From Thermoplasmatota archaeon (GTDB taxonomy: Archaea; Thermoplasmatota; Thermoplasmata; Thermoplasmatales; Thermoplasmataceae): DNA of 49,987 bases. A program made the position numbers and the translations under genes. Shown here piece by piece: positions 1 to 8,981 of the stretch. The stretch lies in the NCBI GenBank assembly GCA_023489425.1, contig JAMDCG010000050.1:1-49987 (forward strand), written 5' to 3'. How positions within the stretch are numbered: the first letter of the stretch is position 1; each line of letters opens with the position of its first letter. The notes under the pieces were generated by a model. The model was not told where the DNA came from. It saw nothing but the letters and a program-made list of their open reading frames with translations, and did not search any database.

Positions 1-2413
1 GATAAATCAAAAGATAGAGCTTCAAAGAAATAAAACTGAAGAATACAGGAAGGCAACCGATGAGTTAACAGTTATAGAAAAACAACTTAAAGAGAATTCC
101 ACTATTACGGAAAAAATAAGAAGAGAGGAGTCTGAGGAGTCAAAAAAATTCAAAGGGCTTGAGACAAAACTGGGTATTAAGGAAGAGAATCTTACCAATG
201 AAAAATACAGGTTATCGGAAACTCAGTGGCAGTTAAACCAGATCAAAAAGGATGAAGGTGGAAACAGATCTAAAAACGAATCCCTAAGCAAAAAATATTA
301 TGAACTTCAGTCCCAGATCAAAGAATTGGAGAGAGAAAGAACAGAAACAAGGTCTAAAATGGATAACCTTGGGAAGGAAGTTGAAAGAATGAGATCCGAA
401 ATGGGATCAAGGGGTTTTGCCAATAAGTCCATTTCCGCAATTATGGAAGCGAAGGCAAGAGGAGCTATTTCAGGAATTCACCGATCCATAGGAGAACTTA
501 TAAGTTATGACGAAAAGTATGCACTGGCTGTAGAGGCAGCAGCTGGAGGAAGACTGAACTCTATAGTAGTTGATAATGAGGATGTTGCACAGGATTGCAT
601 AGAATTATTAAGAGAAAAGAAACTGGGGCGAGTAACCTTCATTCCACTAAATAAGATCTTACCGGGGAGGCCAAGAGGGAAAGCACTCACTATTATTCAA
701 CAGGATCGAACGACCTCTCTATTGAGCCAGCAGGTCAAGTGTCAGGATGTTTATGCAAATGCAATCTGGTATACCTTTCAGGACACTGTTCTTGTGGATA
801 GTGCAGAAATTGCAAAGAAATATATGACAGGGGTCAGAATTGTTACTCTTGATGGTGACATATTTGAAGCTAGTGGTGCCATATCTGGCGGTTTCATGAA
901 TCGTAGCAGAACAACTTTTAACTTTTCTGAACTTGATAGCAAGGAAAAACTACTTGAAGATCTTAGAGAAAGATTTAACAGTCTTGATCATGACATTAGA
1001 AATTTAAGACAGGAATATGACGACATTTCGAAACAATTGATGGACATATCAAAGAGCGGTGGTGAGGGAAAAGGGAAGTCTGATTCGCTTGAAGCCCAGT
1101 TGAAAGAAAGCCAGAAGATCAGAGAATCACTTGAACTTGAAATTCAGACCCTTAAAATAGAACTGAAAAATAGTTCTGCTTCACTGGAAAAACTTCAGGA
1201 ACTCATAACAAAAGAGGAGGAGAAAAAAGCCTCTCTTGAGAAGAGAAAGAATGAACTGTATATGATCATAGGAGACAATAAGGAGGAAGGAAATGATCTA
1301 TCCGAGTTGCAAAGAGAACTTGAAAAAATCAGTAACGAACAGACCTCAACAATGTCAATTAAATCTAGCAATCAGACGACAATGAAGAAAATTTCAGAAC
1401 GAAAGTCGGAATTGATGATGGAAAACGATAATCTTATAAAAAATATAAATGCAGAAACCACAGAAAAGGATAGAATTGAAGAAGAAATCGCGAAATTCGG
1501 AAATGAAATAGGAAGACTTGAAGAGGAAGAGGAAAAGCTCAATGAAAATAACAGAAAAATTATTCAGGGATTGAAGGAAATTGAGCGGCAGCTATCAGAT
1601 ATCAGCCAGAAGAGTGCAGGATTGGAATCGGACATGAAGAACAATGAAAATGCTGTGCTTACCTCAAAGATAAAGATACAGAATTTCAATGAGAAGTTGT
1701 CAGCCCTTAAAGAAGAACTCAGGCAAAATGGGGGCAATGTAATTATTGATTATTCAAGTGCGCAGAAAGCAAATAGTGAAATTGCCATAAGAATGGCAAA
1801 ATTGCAGGAAATAGGTGCAGTCAATCAGCTAGCTGAGGAAGATCTCAAAAGGGATATGCAAAGAAAAGAAAACCTTGTTGAAAAAATAGATATTCTAAAA
1901 AGAGAGGTTGATTCCCTTATCAAATTAATGGCCGAACTTGAAGAAGTGAAGACAAGAGTACTTTTAGACCTCTATGGAAAGGTAAAGATTGAGATGAGGG
2001 AAATCTTCAAAAGGTTGACAAGAGGTGGTGACGTGGATATGTATCTTTCAGATGAATCTAATCCACTGGAATCCGAGTTATTGATCAAGGCAAAACCCAA
2101 AGGAACTACGTACACAAAGCTGCAATCTCTCAGCGGTGGAGAGAAGAGTCTTGTTGCACTCTCCTTTATCGTAGCGGTTCAGAGAATTAAACCCTCACCA
2201 ATTTATTTTCTGGATGAAATTGACATGTTCCTTGATGGAACAAACGCTGAGGCAATGGGTGAGTTGTTAAGGGAAAATTCAAATACTTCACAGATCATTA
2301 TGATATCGTTGAAAAATGCCATGAGTAAGTTTGCGAACTCTCTGTTTGGAGTAACCATGAACAAAGCAGCGGGCTGTACGGAAATTTTTTCGAAAAGCTT
2401 TGGAGGTGAATAG
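1..2413 (+). CDS. smc: Chromosome segregation ATPase SMC, 3' part (5' end outside window)
   Basis: SMC is the ATPase of the archaeal condensin; it works with the kleisin ScpA to organise and segregate the chromosome. The frame is already open at base 2, so the N-terminal Walker A head and the first coiled-coil arm begin upstream of the window. Visible in order: end of coiled coil 1; hinge domain (about 440-900 nt, with conserved GAISGIHRSIGELI and AVEAAAGGRLNSIVV segments and an AISGG motif); long Glu/Lys-rich coiled coil 2 (about 930-1970 nt); C-terminal head with the ABC signature LSGGEKSLVAL and Walker B IYFLDEID. The stop is immediately followed by the scpA ATG, so the two genes are surely cotranscribed and probably coupled. 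Head and hinge motifs leave little doubt about identity. Confidence 0.97.
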   Translation, partial: INQKIELQRNKTEEYRKATDELTVIEKQLKENSTITEKIRREESEESKKFKGLETKLGIKEENLTNEKYRLSETQWQLNQIKKDEGGNRSKNESLSKKYYELQSQIKELERERTETRSKMDNLGKEVERMRSEMGSRGFANKSISAIMEAKARGAISGIHRSIGELISYDEKYALAVEAAAGGRLNSIVVDNEDVAQDCIELLREKKLGRVTFIPLNKILPGRPRGKALTIIQQDRTTSLLSQQVKCQDVYANAIWYTFQDTVLVDSAEIAKKYMTGVRIVTLDGDIFEASGAISGGFMNRSRTTFNFSELDSKEKLLEDLRERFNSLDHDIRNLRQEYDDISKQLMDISKSGGEGKGKSDSLEAQLKESQKIRESLELEIQTLKIELKNSSASLEKLQELITKEEEKKASLEKRKNELYMIIGDNKEEGNDLSELQRELEKISNEQTSTMSIKSSNQTTMKKISERKSELMMENDNLIKNINAETTEKDRIEEEIAKFGNEIGRLEEEEEKLNENNRKIIQGLKEIERQLSDISQKSAGLESDMKNNENAVLTSKIKIQNFNEKLSALKEELRQNGGNVIIDYSSAQKANSEIAIRMAKLQEIGAVNQLAEEDLKRDMQRKENLVEKIDILKREVDSLIKLMAELEEVKTRVLLDLYGKVKIEMREIFKRLTRGGDVDMYLSDESNPLESELLIKAKPKGTTYTKLQSLSGGEKSLVALSFIVAVQRIKPSPIYFLDEIDMFLDGTNAEAMGELLRENSNTSQIIMISLKNAMSKFANSLFGVTMNKAAGCTEIFSKSFGGE

Positions 2414-3187
2414 ATGGAAGACACACAGCTTATGGATCTTAAAAGAACTATAATAGTTCAGGCAACAACCATTGGTATAGATACGAGGTTCTATGAAGAA
2501 CTGGACTTTAAGGATACAAAGGCGGAGACTAAGAATATAATAGAGATAATGGAAAGATGCATAGCCAGAGAGATAGACCCCTGGAGAGTTGATGTTGTTA
2601 ATTTTGCCCTAATAGTGAGGGAATTAACTAATGCTGGACTGATGTCCATAGCAGAGGCAGGGTATATAATATTCAGATCATGGGGGATAGTGTATGTACA
2701 GGCTAACGACCTGATAGAAAACTTCATTAGGAAGGAAACCGAGGAAACTGAAGACGAATTTAATGAGATTTCACAGGAAGTATATAATGACTCAGAAATA
2801 GAAGATAGGGAGTTTATAAGCCTGCATATGCCCGTTAAGCATCATGAGACTAGAAAGGTCATGCTTGTGGAACTTATTGAGGTTATGAGGAAGACTGAAC
2901 GGAGCAGGGAGAAAATTGTCAGAATGCCTCATATGGAGCAGAATGCAGAGGTTGAAGAGATATACGAGGTACTGAATTCAGGAGAACCTGAGAGAGATCT
3001 TGAATCAATCATGCAGAAGATTATGAGAACGAAAGAAAACTCCTTCTTTATGGAAGAGGTATGGGGTGAAACAAAGGAAGATAGAGTAAAGTTCTTTATA
3101 TACAGCATGTTTATCAGGAAGAATGGGTTTATCACACTGAAACAGGAGTGCTCATATGACAGAATCTGGATCGAGAAACAACCCTGA
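2414..3187 (+). CDS. scpA: Kleisin ScpA-like segregation/condensation protein
   Basis: ScpA is the kleisin that bridges the two heads of an SMC dimer. The 257-residue product has the ScpA signature near residue 50-90 (REIDPWRVDVVNFALIVREL, followed by an AEAGYIIF helix corresponding to the family's AGKLVLMAA region), then an acidic linker and a C-terminal winged-helix-like segment. Its ATG directly abuts the smc stop codon and its last 32 nt overlap the next gene, so it sits inside an smc operon. ScpB, which often follows scpA, is not visible; its position is taken by a nuclease-like gene. Identification rests on the N-terminal motif plus context. Confidence 0.88.
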   Translation: MEDTQLMDLKRTIIVQATTIGIDTRFYEELDFKDTKAETKNIIEIMERCIAREIDPWRVDVVNFALIVRELTNAGLMSIAEAGYIIFRSWGIVYVQANDLIENFIRKETEETEDEFNEISQEVYNDSEIEDREFISLHMPVKHHETRKVMLVELIEVMRKTERSREKIVRMPHMEQNAEVEEIYEVLNSGEPERDLESIMQKIMRTKENSFFMEEVWGETKEDRVKFFIYSMFIRKNGFITLKQECSYDRIWIEKQP

Positions 3188-3425
3188 TAATGGAGAAAGG
3201 ATCATCAGCGCATCAGAGCTTGCTGAGTTTGATTACTGCGCCCTTTCCTGGTATTACACCCGTGAAGGGTATAGAGTTCCTGCTGACAGGGTTGAAAGAA
3301 TGAATAGAGGTACAATAGCGCACGAGGAAGCAGAAACTGATCGTGAGAGGAATTCAAAACTTAGTGTAACACTTATAGTTGCCATATTGCTTGTTATTGT
3401 GTTCATGTTTATAGTGTTCATCTGA
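3156..3425 (+). CDS. N-terminal half of a split Cas4-like PD-(D/E)XK nuclease, membrane-anchored
   Basis: The 89-residue product carries the beginning of a Cas4/Dna2-like nuclease: an ASELAEFDYCALSWYY segment with the single N-terminal Cys of the usual 4Fe-4S cluster, and RGTIAHEEAE with the motif-I histidine. It ends in one hydrophobic helix (about residues 69-89) and then a TGA. The remaining nuclease motifs are in the next ORF, one frame over. The gene overlaps scpA by 32 nt. Dropping one base around ATC-TGA-A (3420-3426) would join both ORFs into one protein of about 262 residues with a two-helix membrane hairpin in the middle. It could be a true two-subunit arrangement, a frameshifted gene, a programmed frameshift, or a sequencing error. 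Confidence 0.72.
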   Translation: MTESGSRNNPDNGERIISASELAEFDYCALSWYYTREGYRVPADRVERMNRGTIAHEEAETDRERNSKLSVTLIVAILLVIVFMFIVFI

Positions 3426-3426
3426 A

Positions 3427-3945
3427 ATGTTGCTTCCTGTCTATTTTATTATCCCATTTATTGGCCTTCTGATAATACTTGTTTTTTATTTTGTCAGGGC
3501 AAAAAGGAGAATGGACTATTATGAAATGCCAAAGGGAAGATTTGTTTACGGAGACATGAAATCTGAAGGACAAATTCTAGTTTCTAAAAGGTATGGTCTG
3601 TCAGGTAAACCGGACAGAGTAATAGAAAACGGTGGACAGATAATTCCATACGAGTATAAGAGCAGCAATATAGGGGATCAGCCATGGGAACCACATATAA
3701 TTCAGATGGGAGTTTATTTCATAATACTCCAGGAACTCTATCCCGAACATATGATCCAGTACGGTGTTATAAAATACAGAAATAGGTCATTCTATGTAAA
3801 TAATAGTAGTGAATTGAAGGATAGGGTACTGGCGAGAGCTCAGCTTATAAGGAGAATGAGAGGCGTTCCAAACAGAAACCACGATAATCCTGGAAGATGC
3901 CTTAATTGCAAGTACAGGAGTATATGTAGAGAAAGATTAAGATAG
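3427..3945 (+). CDS. C-terminal half of a split Cas4-like PD-(D/E)XK nuclease, membrane-anchored
   Basis: This 172-residue ORF begins with a transmembrane helix (about residues 3-24), followed by the catalytic core of a Cas4/RecB-type nuclease: GKPDRVIE (motif II Asp), IIPYEYKSS (E-x-K), a helix with IIQMGVYF (the QxxxY-like motif III), and a C-terminal cluster CLNCKYRSIC that would supply the other three iron-sulfur cysteines. Its ATG is one base after the TGA of the upstream half, an arrangement suited to stop-restart translation. The complementary split of cysteines (one upstream, three here) and of active-site residues argues that both parts function as one nuclease, held at the membrane. 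Substrate is unknown; adjacency to smc-scpA suggests a chromosome-linked role (inference). Confidence 0.75.
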   Translation: MLLPVYFIIPFIGLLIILVFYFVRAKRRMDYYEMPKGRFVYGDMKSEGQILVSKRYGLSGKPDRVIENGGQIIPYEYKSSNIGDQPWEPHIIQMGVYFIILQELYPEHMIQYGVIKYRNRSFYVNNSSELKDRVLARAQLIRRMRGVPNRNHDNPGRCLNCKYRSICRERLR

Positions 3946-3964
3946 ATAATTTAATGCCCTTATA

Positions 3965-4951
3965 TTGTTAAATCTTGACAAATCCCTTTTTGAAGAAATA
4001 GTAACCGAGAGTGAGTTTGAAAGCCTCGAGAAAAACTGTAAAGGATACCATGGTGTGGAACCTTCAGGAATACCCCATATAGGACATATTCTGGTTATTG
4101 GTACCAGAATCAAGGCAATGATGAGAGCTGGTATCAGGATGCAGATATTACTGGCAGACTGGCATGCCATGGTAAATGATAAGCTGGGTGGCGATCTGGA
4201 ACGTATAAGGCAGAGTGGAGAGATTCTTAAAAAAGCATACGAAATTGAACTAGGAGATTTGAAACCAGAATTTATATGGGCATCGGATCTGATAGATAAG
4301 AGCAGCTACATGGAGGGTATAATTCGCACTGCTAAGCAAACAACTCTCTCAAGACTGAAACGAGCTCTTCCAATAATGGGAAGGGATGAATCTGACGCTG
4401 AATCAGATTTCAGCAAATATCTATATCCTGTAATGCAGGTAAATGATATTTTTGAATTAGATCTCGATGTTGCTTTGGGAGGCATGGATCAAAGGCACGC
4501 CCATATGCTGGCCAGGGATATTGCAGAAAAAATGAACAGAAAGAAGGTTGTTTCAATGCACTCTCCACTTCTGGGAAGCCTGAAGGGAACTGGAAGAATG
4601 GATAATTTCAAGAAGATGTCGAAAAGTGATCCTGACAGTGCCATCCTCATGACTGATTCAGAAGAAGACGTTAAAAGAAAAATAAAAAATTCATTTTGCC
4701 CCATGGGAATAGCTGAAGGAAATCCGGTAATGGATATCATGAAGATAATCATATTTCCTTCAATGAAAGAGGTAACAATACATAGACCTGAGAAAAAAGG
4801 GGGAGATATAACATTTACAGATTTCATTTCGCTTGAATCCACATATAAATCGGGAGCGATACACCCAATGGACCTTAAAGAATCCGTGACAGATAACCTG
4901 TCTAAAATGATGAAGCCCTTTGCAGTGTTGAGAGATTATTTAGAAAAATGA
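3965..4951 (+). CDS. tyrS: Tyrosyl-tRNA synthetase, archaeal type
   Basis: Class I aminoacyl-tRNA synthetase that charges tRNA-Tyr. The HIGH motif is PHIGH (about residues 37-41) and the KMSKS loop is FKKMSKSD (about residue 218). The segment LYPVMQVNDIFELDLDVALG, continued by GGMDQRHAHMLARD, is diagnostic for the archaeal/eukaryotic TyrRS rather than TrpRS. The length of 328 residues fits archaeal TyrRS, which lack the bacterial anticodon-binding S4 domain. The best start is TTG at 3965; the next in-frame ATG lies well inside the fold. It begins 20 nt after the nuclease-like gene. Its 3' end overlaps the convergent fen1 by 12 nt. Confidence 0.95.
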   Translation: MLNLDKSLFEEIVTESEFESLEKNCKGYHGVEPSGIPHIGHILVIGTRIKAMMRAGIRMQILLADWHAMVNDKLGGDLERIRQSGEILKKAYEIELGDLKPEFIWASDLIDKSSYMEGIIRTAKQTTLSRLKRALPIMGRDESDAESDFSKYLYPVMQVNDIFELDLDVALGGMDQRHAHMLARDIAEKMNRKKVVSMHSPLLGSLKGTGRMDNFKKMSKSDPDSAILMTDSEEDVKRKIKNSFCPMGIAEGNPVMDIMKIIIFPSMKEVTIHRPEKKGGDITFTDFISLESTYKSGAIHPMDLKESVTDNLSKMMKPFAVLRDYLEK

Positions 4952-5959
4952 ATCAAGACTGGATTGATTGCTCTTCTGAAGACTTACTTTTAGCTTATCT
5001 ATAAATGGCCTTACCCTGTTTTCTCCGAAGTTGTGAAGATCGCAAAGGAATGAATATATCTTTTCCTCCTCAGGTTTACCAAAGGTTACGTTAAAATCGT
5101 CTGTAACTTCAGGCTCAAGAAATAGCTTTCTTACATCTTCGTACTGGGGTATGCTGTATCCTTTCTCCCTGATTACTTCTTCGAGATTCCCGTATTTCTG
5201 GATCAGGTTCAGTGCTGTCTTTGATCCAACCCTTTCAACTCCACTGTTGAAATCTGTTCCAACCAATATGGCAATATCCACAAGCTGACTTCTTGTAATA
5301 TTCATATTTGATAGGTTTTCCTTTAGATCGATGTATTCAGGATCTACTGTTACGTAAATGTTTCTGCTTGAAACTCTTCTCTTACCATATATGGTGAAAT
5401 TTCTTAGAACTTCTCTTGCACCAAATAGTAGACAGTCATAATCCTGTGAGATAACTGCATTAACTTTTCCTGTGGAACTCATGTAAGAAGCCTGGCATTC
5501 ACCCTCAGAAGGAGCCTGTACATATGGCAATCCCATATAGGTAAGAAGCTGCTTACTTTCATCTATCATGTCCTTTGTAATATGATTTATCCTTCTCTTC
5601 ATTCTTGCAATTTTTTCCCTATCTGAAGTCATTATTGCCTTTTCCAGTTCTCTTTCTGAATTTTCCTTTATTGCCTTTCTTTCCTCAAGAGTCCTGAGTT
5701 TCATTGGAGAAGGTTTGCCATCAAAAACATATACAGGCTTCAGCCCCTCTTCCATAAGGGAAATTGTCCTGTAGAAAAGACCACTTAAATGAGAGGTAAC
5801 TCTTCCAGATGAATCCATAAGCGGTGTTCCGTCAGGTTGCCTTATGGCACTCAAAAACTGGTAAATTTGGTTATAGGCATCCACTGAAACAGTATTGTTT
5901 GAGAAATCCTTAATGTGAGTTTTGTGCTTTATCAGAATGGGCTCAAGATTAACTCCCAT
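4940..5959 (-). CDS. fen: Flap endonuclease 1 (FEN-1)
   Basis: Structure-specific 5' nuclease that removes RNA/DNA flaps during Okazaki-fragment maturation and repair. The start is set at the ATG giving MGVNLEPI, because FEN-1 proteins begin with Met-Gly at the active site; a longer in-frame ORF up to 6073 would add 38 residues and overlap radB. Visible features: N domain with VSVDAYNQIYQFLSAIR and VYVFDGKPSPMKLRTLEERKA; I domain with APSEGECQASYM and ISQDYDCLLFGA (acidic metal ligands); helix-hairpin region with ILVGTDFNSGVERVGSKTAL; and a C-terminal PCNA-interacting peptide QSSLDSFF (QxxLxxFF). It is the last gene of proS-HAD-radB-fen1, with a 55-nt gap to radB. Confidence 0.96.
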   Translation of the reverse strand: MGVNLEPILIKHKTHIKDFSNNTVSVDAYNQIYQFLSAIRQPDGTPLMDSSGRVTSHLSGLFYRTISLMEEGLKPVYVFDGKPSPMKLRTLEERKAIKENSERELEKAIMTSDREKIARMKRRINHITKDMIDESKQLLTYMGLPYVQAPSEGECQASYMSSTGKVNAVISQDYDCLLFGAREVLRNFTIYGKRRVSSRNIYVTVDPEYIDLKENLSNMNITRSQLVDIAILVGTDFNSGVERVGSKTALNLIQKYGNLEEVIREKGYSIPQYEDVRKLFLEPEVTDDFNVTFGKPEEEKIYSFLCDLHNFGENRVRPFIDKLKVSLQKSNQSSLDSFF

Positions 5960-6014
5960 ATACTTCCATATGTGTGCCAGTATGTAAATCTTTTTGAAAC
6001 CATCCAGACTAAAT

Positions 6015-6707
6015 TTATCCTTCTGTGCATGAAAGACCTGTGCTGTTGACAAATATTTCAACAGATTTACCATCCTGAATGGATCTATGTTTTACTATTT
6101 TCAACTCTCTCCCGGTTCCCCTTGTTCGTTTAATTGACAGTATGGTTTTTGAGAAATGGTTCAGTAAATAACCACCATAGGGAGTTATCTGGTTTTCCTC
6201 AACATCAAAATATATCTGATTTGTTATGAATACTGGAATTTTATACTTATTACATATGGTGTTTATGATTGATATATCTCTTGATAGACCCTGATTTTTA
6301 AGATTTTCATCTCTTTCGATTCTAAGCAGGGCAGTCATTGAATCAATCACAAGAAGTTTTACGTCTTTTGAATTCTGCATCATTCTCTCGGCCTTTATGA
6401 GACAGACCTCCTGCTCCCCTATGTTCTCGGGTGTAAACAGAATAAGATTGTTAGAATATTCCTGATTTCCCCCGCATATTTGCAGAAACCTGTTGCTTGA
6501 AAATCCCTCTGTATCAACATATATGACCCTTTCACCTCTGGACAGAGCAGAAACTGTGAGCTGAAGTGCCATGTTTGTCTTCCCGGAACCGCCCTCACCA
6601 TATATCTGTGTGATTACGCCAGGATCAATGCCTCCCTCAAGAAACTGATCAATGCACCCAATCCCAAAGGGAAGTTTCTCTTCCCTTCTTATTTCAGGTG
6701 ATTTCAT
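6015..6707 (-). CDS. radB: DNA repair and recombination protein RadB
   Basis: RadB is the archaeal RecA/RadA paralogue thought to assist RadA loading. The 230-residue protein is essentially the bare RecA core, as in known RadB: Walker A GEGGSGKTNMAL near residue 37, YVDTEGFS, Walker B KLLVIDSMTALL, and FITNQIYFDVEE followed by TPYGGYLLNHFSKTILSIKR (L2/C-terminal strand region). It lacks the N-terminal helix-hairpin-helix domain found in RadA. The gene overlaps the upstream HAD phosphatase gene by 14 nt, so it is probably translated by coupling, and it shares an operon with fen1, another replication/repair nuclease. Confidence 0.94.
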   Translation of the reverse strand: MKSPEIRREEKLPFGIGCIDQFLEGGIDPGVITQIYGEGGSGKTNMALQLTVSALSRGERVIYVDTEGFSSNRFLQICGGNQEYSNNLILFTPENIGEQEVCLIKAERMMQNSKDVKLLVIDSMTALLRIERDENLKNQGLSRDISIINTICNKYKIPVFITNQIYFDVEENQITPYGGYLLNHFSKTILSIKRTRGTGRELKIVKHRSIQDGKSVEIFVNSTGLSCTEG

Positions 6708-7389
6708 TTCTCTGATCCCTGATCCCTAGAATGAGATCAGCACATGATTGAAGATTATCTGTTTTCAGATCAAAACCCCTTGCGTTAATAAAACCAGGCT
6801 CATTATTCATGCTTATGGAATAGTCAGTAACCATAAACATCTTTTCATCATCTGGAGAGTCTCCTACTGAAATTGAGTAATCTGGTTTATATGTATTTAT
6901 CACGTTATTCACAACTATATCCTTCCTCTTCGGGTCAACCAGGGCTCTCCCATCGGGAAGAACCATTCCACCAAGCGATAAAATCACATTTGCATAAATA
7001 TCACTTATTCCTGTAAGTTTTCCAACCCTTTCTGCAAGCCACATTAATCCACCTGATACTATTACCAGGTGAAACCCCTCTGCGCTGAGTGTTTGAGTTG
7101 CCTCAACGGCTCCTGGAAACAATTCTATTTCATCAAGGATTTCCCTTATTTGGCTGACCTTTACCTCACCCATTTCCTGTATCCACAGATTAATATCCCG
7201 TCTCATAAATTCGTGGTAATCTATCTTTCCGGTCCTGAAAAGAGAATAGTTAAAATCATTATCAACCCCAAATTTTGAATGGACATAGTTCCAGCTACTT
7301 TTCTCTACTGTGAGAACCCCATCCATATCAAAAAAAACAATTGGAGTATGCTCAGTATGGCCTAGAGAAGAGGGCAGTTCTCCCTTCAT
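6694..7389 (-). CDS. HAD-superfamily phosphatase, SerB-like
   Basis: Haloacid-dehalogenase-type hydrolase, probably a phosphomonoesterase. Motif I is VFFDMDGVLT (nucleophile Asp and acid/base Asp), motif II is HLVIVSGG, the motif III lysine is within DPKRKDIV, and motif IV is SVGDSPDDEKMF. The helical cap between motifs I and II (about residues 30-95) makes it similar to phosphoserine phosphatases, but the substrate cannot be read from sequence. The start was placed at the ATG preceded by GAGG at 9 nt; an upstream in-frame ATG at 7422 is also possible. Either start overlaps the end of proS (38 or 71 nt). Transcribed between proS and radB. Confidence 0.85.
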   Translation of the reverse strand: MKGELPSSLGHTEHTPIVFFDMDGVLTVEKSSWNYVHSKFGVDNDFNYSLFRTGKIDYHEFMRRDINLWIQEMGEVKVSQIREILDEIELFPGAVEATQTLSAEGFHLVIVSGGLMWLAERVGKLTGISDIYANVILSLGGMVLPDGRALVDPKRKDIVVNNVINTYKPDYSISVGDSPDDEKMFMVTDYSISMNNEPGFINARGFDLKTDNLQSCADLILGIRDQRNEIT

Positions 7390-8737
7390 TTCCACAAACC
7401 TCACATTTACCTTTTGACCCATAATTCAGTATATGTCCCATCATATCTAGCTCAGTTTTTGCCTCTATGGACCTGGCACATTTTTCATTATCACATAGAA
7501 TAAAAGTCTTAATGCTTGATTCCTGTCCGCTAGTTTTAATCCCTTCTATTCCATCTGAGAGGATCTTCCGGGCTTTGTTAAGAAGATCACTTTCTACCTC
7601 ATCCAGCAAATTTTTTATCTGCGATATATCATCTTTATTCAGCTTTATCCTCCCTTTTCTTGTTCTTAAGGATATGGTAATTGAATTAGATTCTGCCTCT
7701 CTTTTACCTATTTCTATTCTTAAAGGGACACCTTTCATTTCCCACTGGTTGAATTTATAACCGGGAGTATAGTTGTCGTTTTTATCTACTAATACCCTAA
7801 ATCCACTATTCCTAACTAAGTTTTCAATTTCACTTACAAAAGATTCAAAATTTGAATCTGCAGAGGTAATTGGAACAATCACTACCTGCGTAGGAGCCAC
7901 GAATGGTGGAAGAATTAGTCCCTTATCGTCACCGTGAATCCCTATTAACGCAGCTATCAATCTTTCACTCATACCGAATGTTGTCTGATTTACATATTCA
8001 CTGGTTCCATCCTCCTTTGCAAATTTCACATCATAATTCTTAGAGAAATTACTACCGTATTCATGAATTGTTCCAATCTGAAGCGTTCTGCCTGAAGGCA
8101 TAAGCGTATCAAATGCAATGGTGTAAACAGCACCTGGAAACTTATCCCACTCAGGTCTCTTTACCTCCATATAAGGAAGGCAGAGTTTCTTTGTGAAATA
8201 GTCCCACTCTCTCCTGTAAAGGTTCATCTGTTCCTCTGCATCTTTGTATGAATCATGGGCAGTATGGCATTCTATGAAGTGAATATCCCTTGATCTTATA
8301 AACGGCCTGGTATGTTTTGTTTCATAACGATATACCTGAACAATCTGGAAGATTCTCTTTGGTAGATCAGCATGATCCCGTATCCACAGTTTTAGCATCG
8401 GATAAATTGCAGCCTCACTTGTGGGTCTCATGGCCAGATCTTCTTCCAGAGATTCCCTTCCGCCCCTTGTGATCCAGAATAGTTCTTTTTCAAAGCCCTT
8501 TATGTGTTCGAATTCAATTTCAAACATTGGTCTTGAGATTAATGAAGGAAACATCACTTCCTCATACTCATCTTCATAGAACTTAGTCCTGATCATTTCA
8601 TCAGTGTTTTTCATGAGGCTATATCCATAAGGCATCCAAACATTCATTCCCTTAACAGGGTATCTCTTATCGGTGAGCTGGGAAATGTCTATTATTTCAT
8701 TGTACCATTCACTGAAATCTTCCTTTTTATGCTCCAT
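7352..8737 (-). CDS. proS: Prolyl-tRNA synthetase, archaeal/eukaryotic type
   Basis: Class II synthetase that charges tRNA-Pro. Seen: motif 1 region VMFPSLISRPMFE, motif 2 with RYETKHTRPFIRSRDIHFIE, motif 3 region GMSERLIAALIGIHGDD, the anticodon-binding domain beginning LPPFVAPTQVVIVPI, and a C-terminal domain with CDNEKCARS and CEVCG, the zinc-type cysteines of this subclass. At 461 residues without the bacterial editing insertion it fits the archaeal ProRS group. It is the first gene of a four-gene minus-strand operon; a TATA-like AT block (TTAAATAA on the minus strand, near 8757-8766) lies about 26 nt upstream of the ATG, suggesting a leaderless mRNA. Confidence 0.96.
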   Translation of the reverse strand: MEHKKEDFSEWYNEIIDISQLTDKRYPVKGMNVWMPYGYSLMKNTDEMIRTKFYEDEYEEVMFPSLISRPMFEIEFEHIKGFEKELFWITRGGRESLEEDLAMRPTSEAAIYPMLKLWIRDHADLPKRIFQIVQVYRYETKHTRPFIRSRDIHFIECHTAHDSYKDAEEQMNLYRREWDYFTKKLCLPYMEVKRPEWDKFPGAVYTIAFDTLMPSGRTLQIGTIHEYGSNFSKNYDVKFAKEDGTSEYVNQTTFGMSERLIAALIGIHGDDKGLILPPFVAPTQVVIVPITSADSNFESFVSEIENLVRNSGFRVLVDKNDNYTPGYKFNQWEMKGVPLRIEIGKREAESNSITISLRTRKGRIKLNKDDISQIKNLLDEVESDLLNKARKILSDGIEGIKTSGQESSIKTFILCDNEKCARSIEAKTELDMMGHILNYGSKGKCEVCGNEGRTALFSRPY

Positions 8738-8981
8738 TCCCTTGTAAATAAATTCGTCATTATTTAACTATTGCAAGTCGCTAAGATAGAGTTGGTTATT
8801 TTGCTTGAAGACTATTACTCTGAGTTTTGTATAGATCTTAGATCTGATATCTTTAATACAATACTCAACAGATTACACTATAATTAACAGCACTAATTCA
8901 TTAATGATACTAGGTGTTGCTAATAAAAGCACATAATGATAAGTTAAAAGGAGTAATTGTTTATTAACAGAACAACAATTA

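Noticed and set aside
4489..4842. 117-codon ORF antisense to tyrS
   Set aside because: It lies wholly inside a well-supported gene, with Ser/Phe/Ile-rich composition typical of a reverse-frame shadow.
5960..6073. 38-residue N-terminal extension of the FEN-1 ORF
   Set aside because: FEN-1 must start with Met-Gly at its active site; the extension overlaps radB and has no homology-like features, so the start at 5959 is right.
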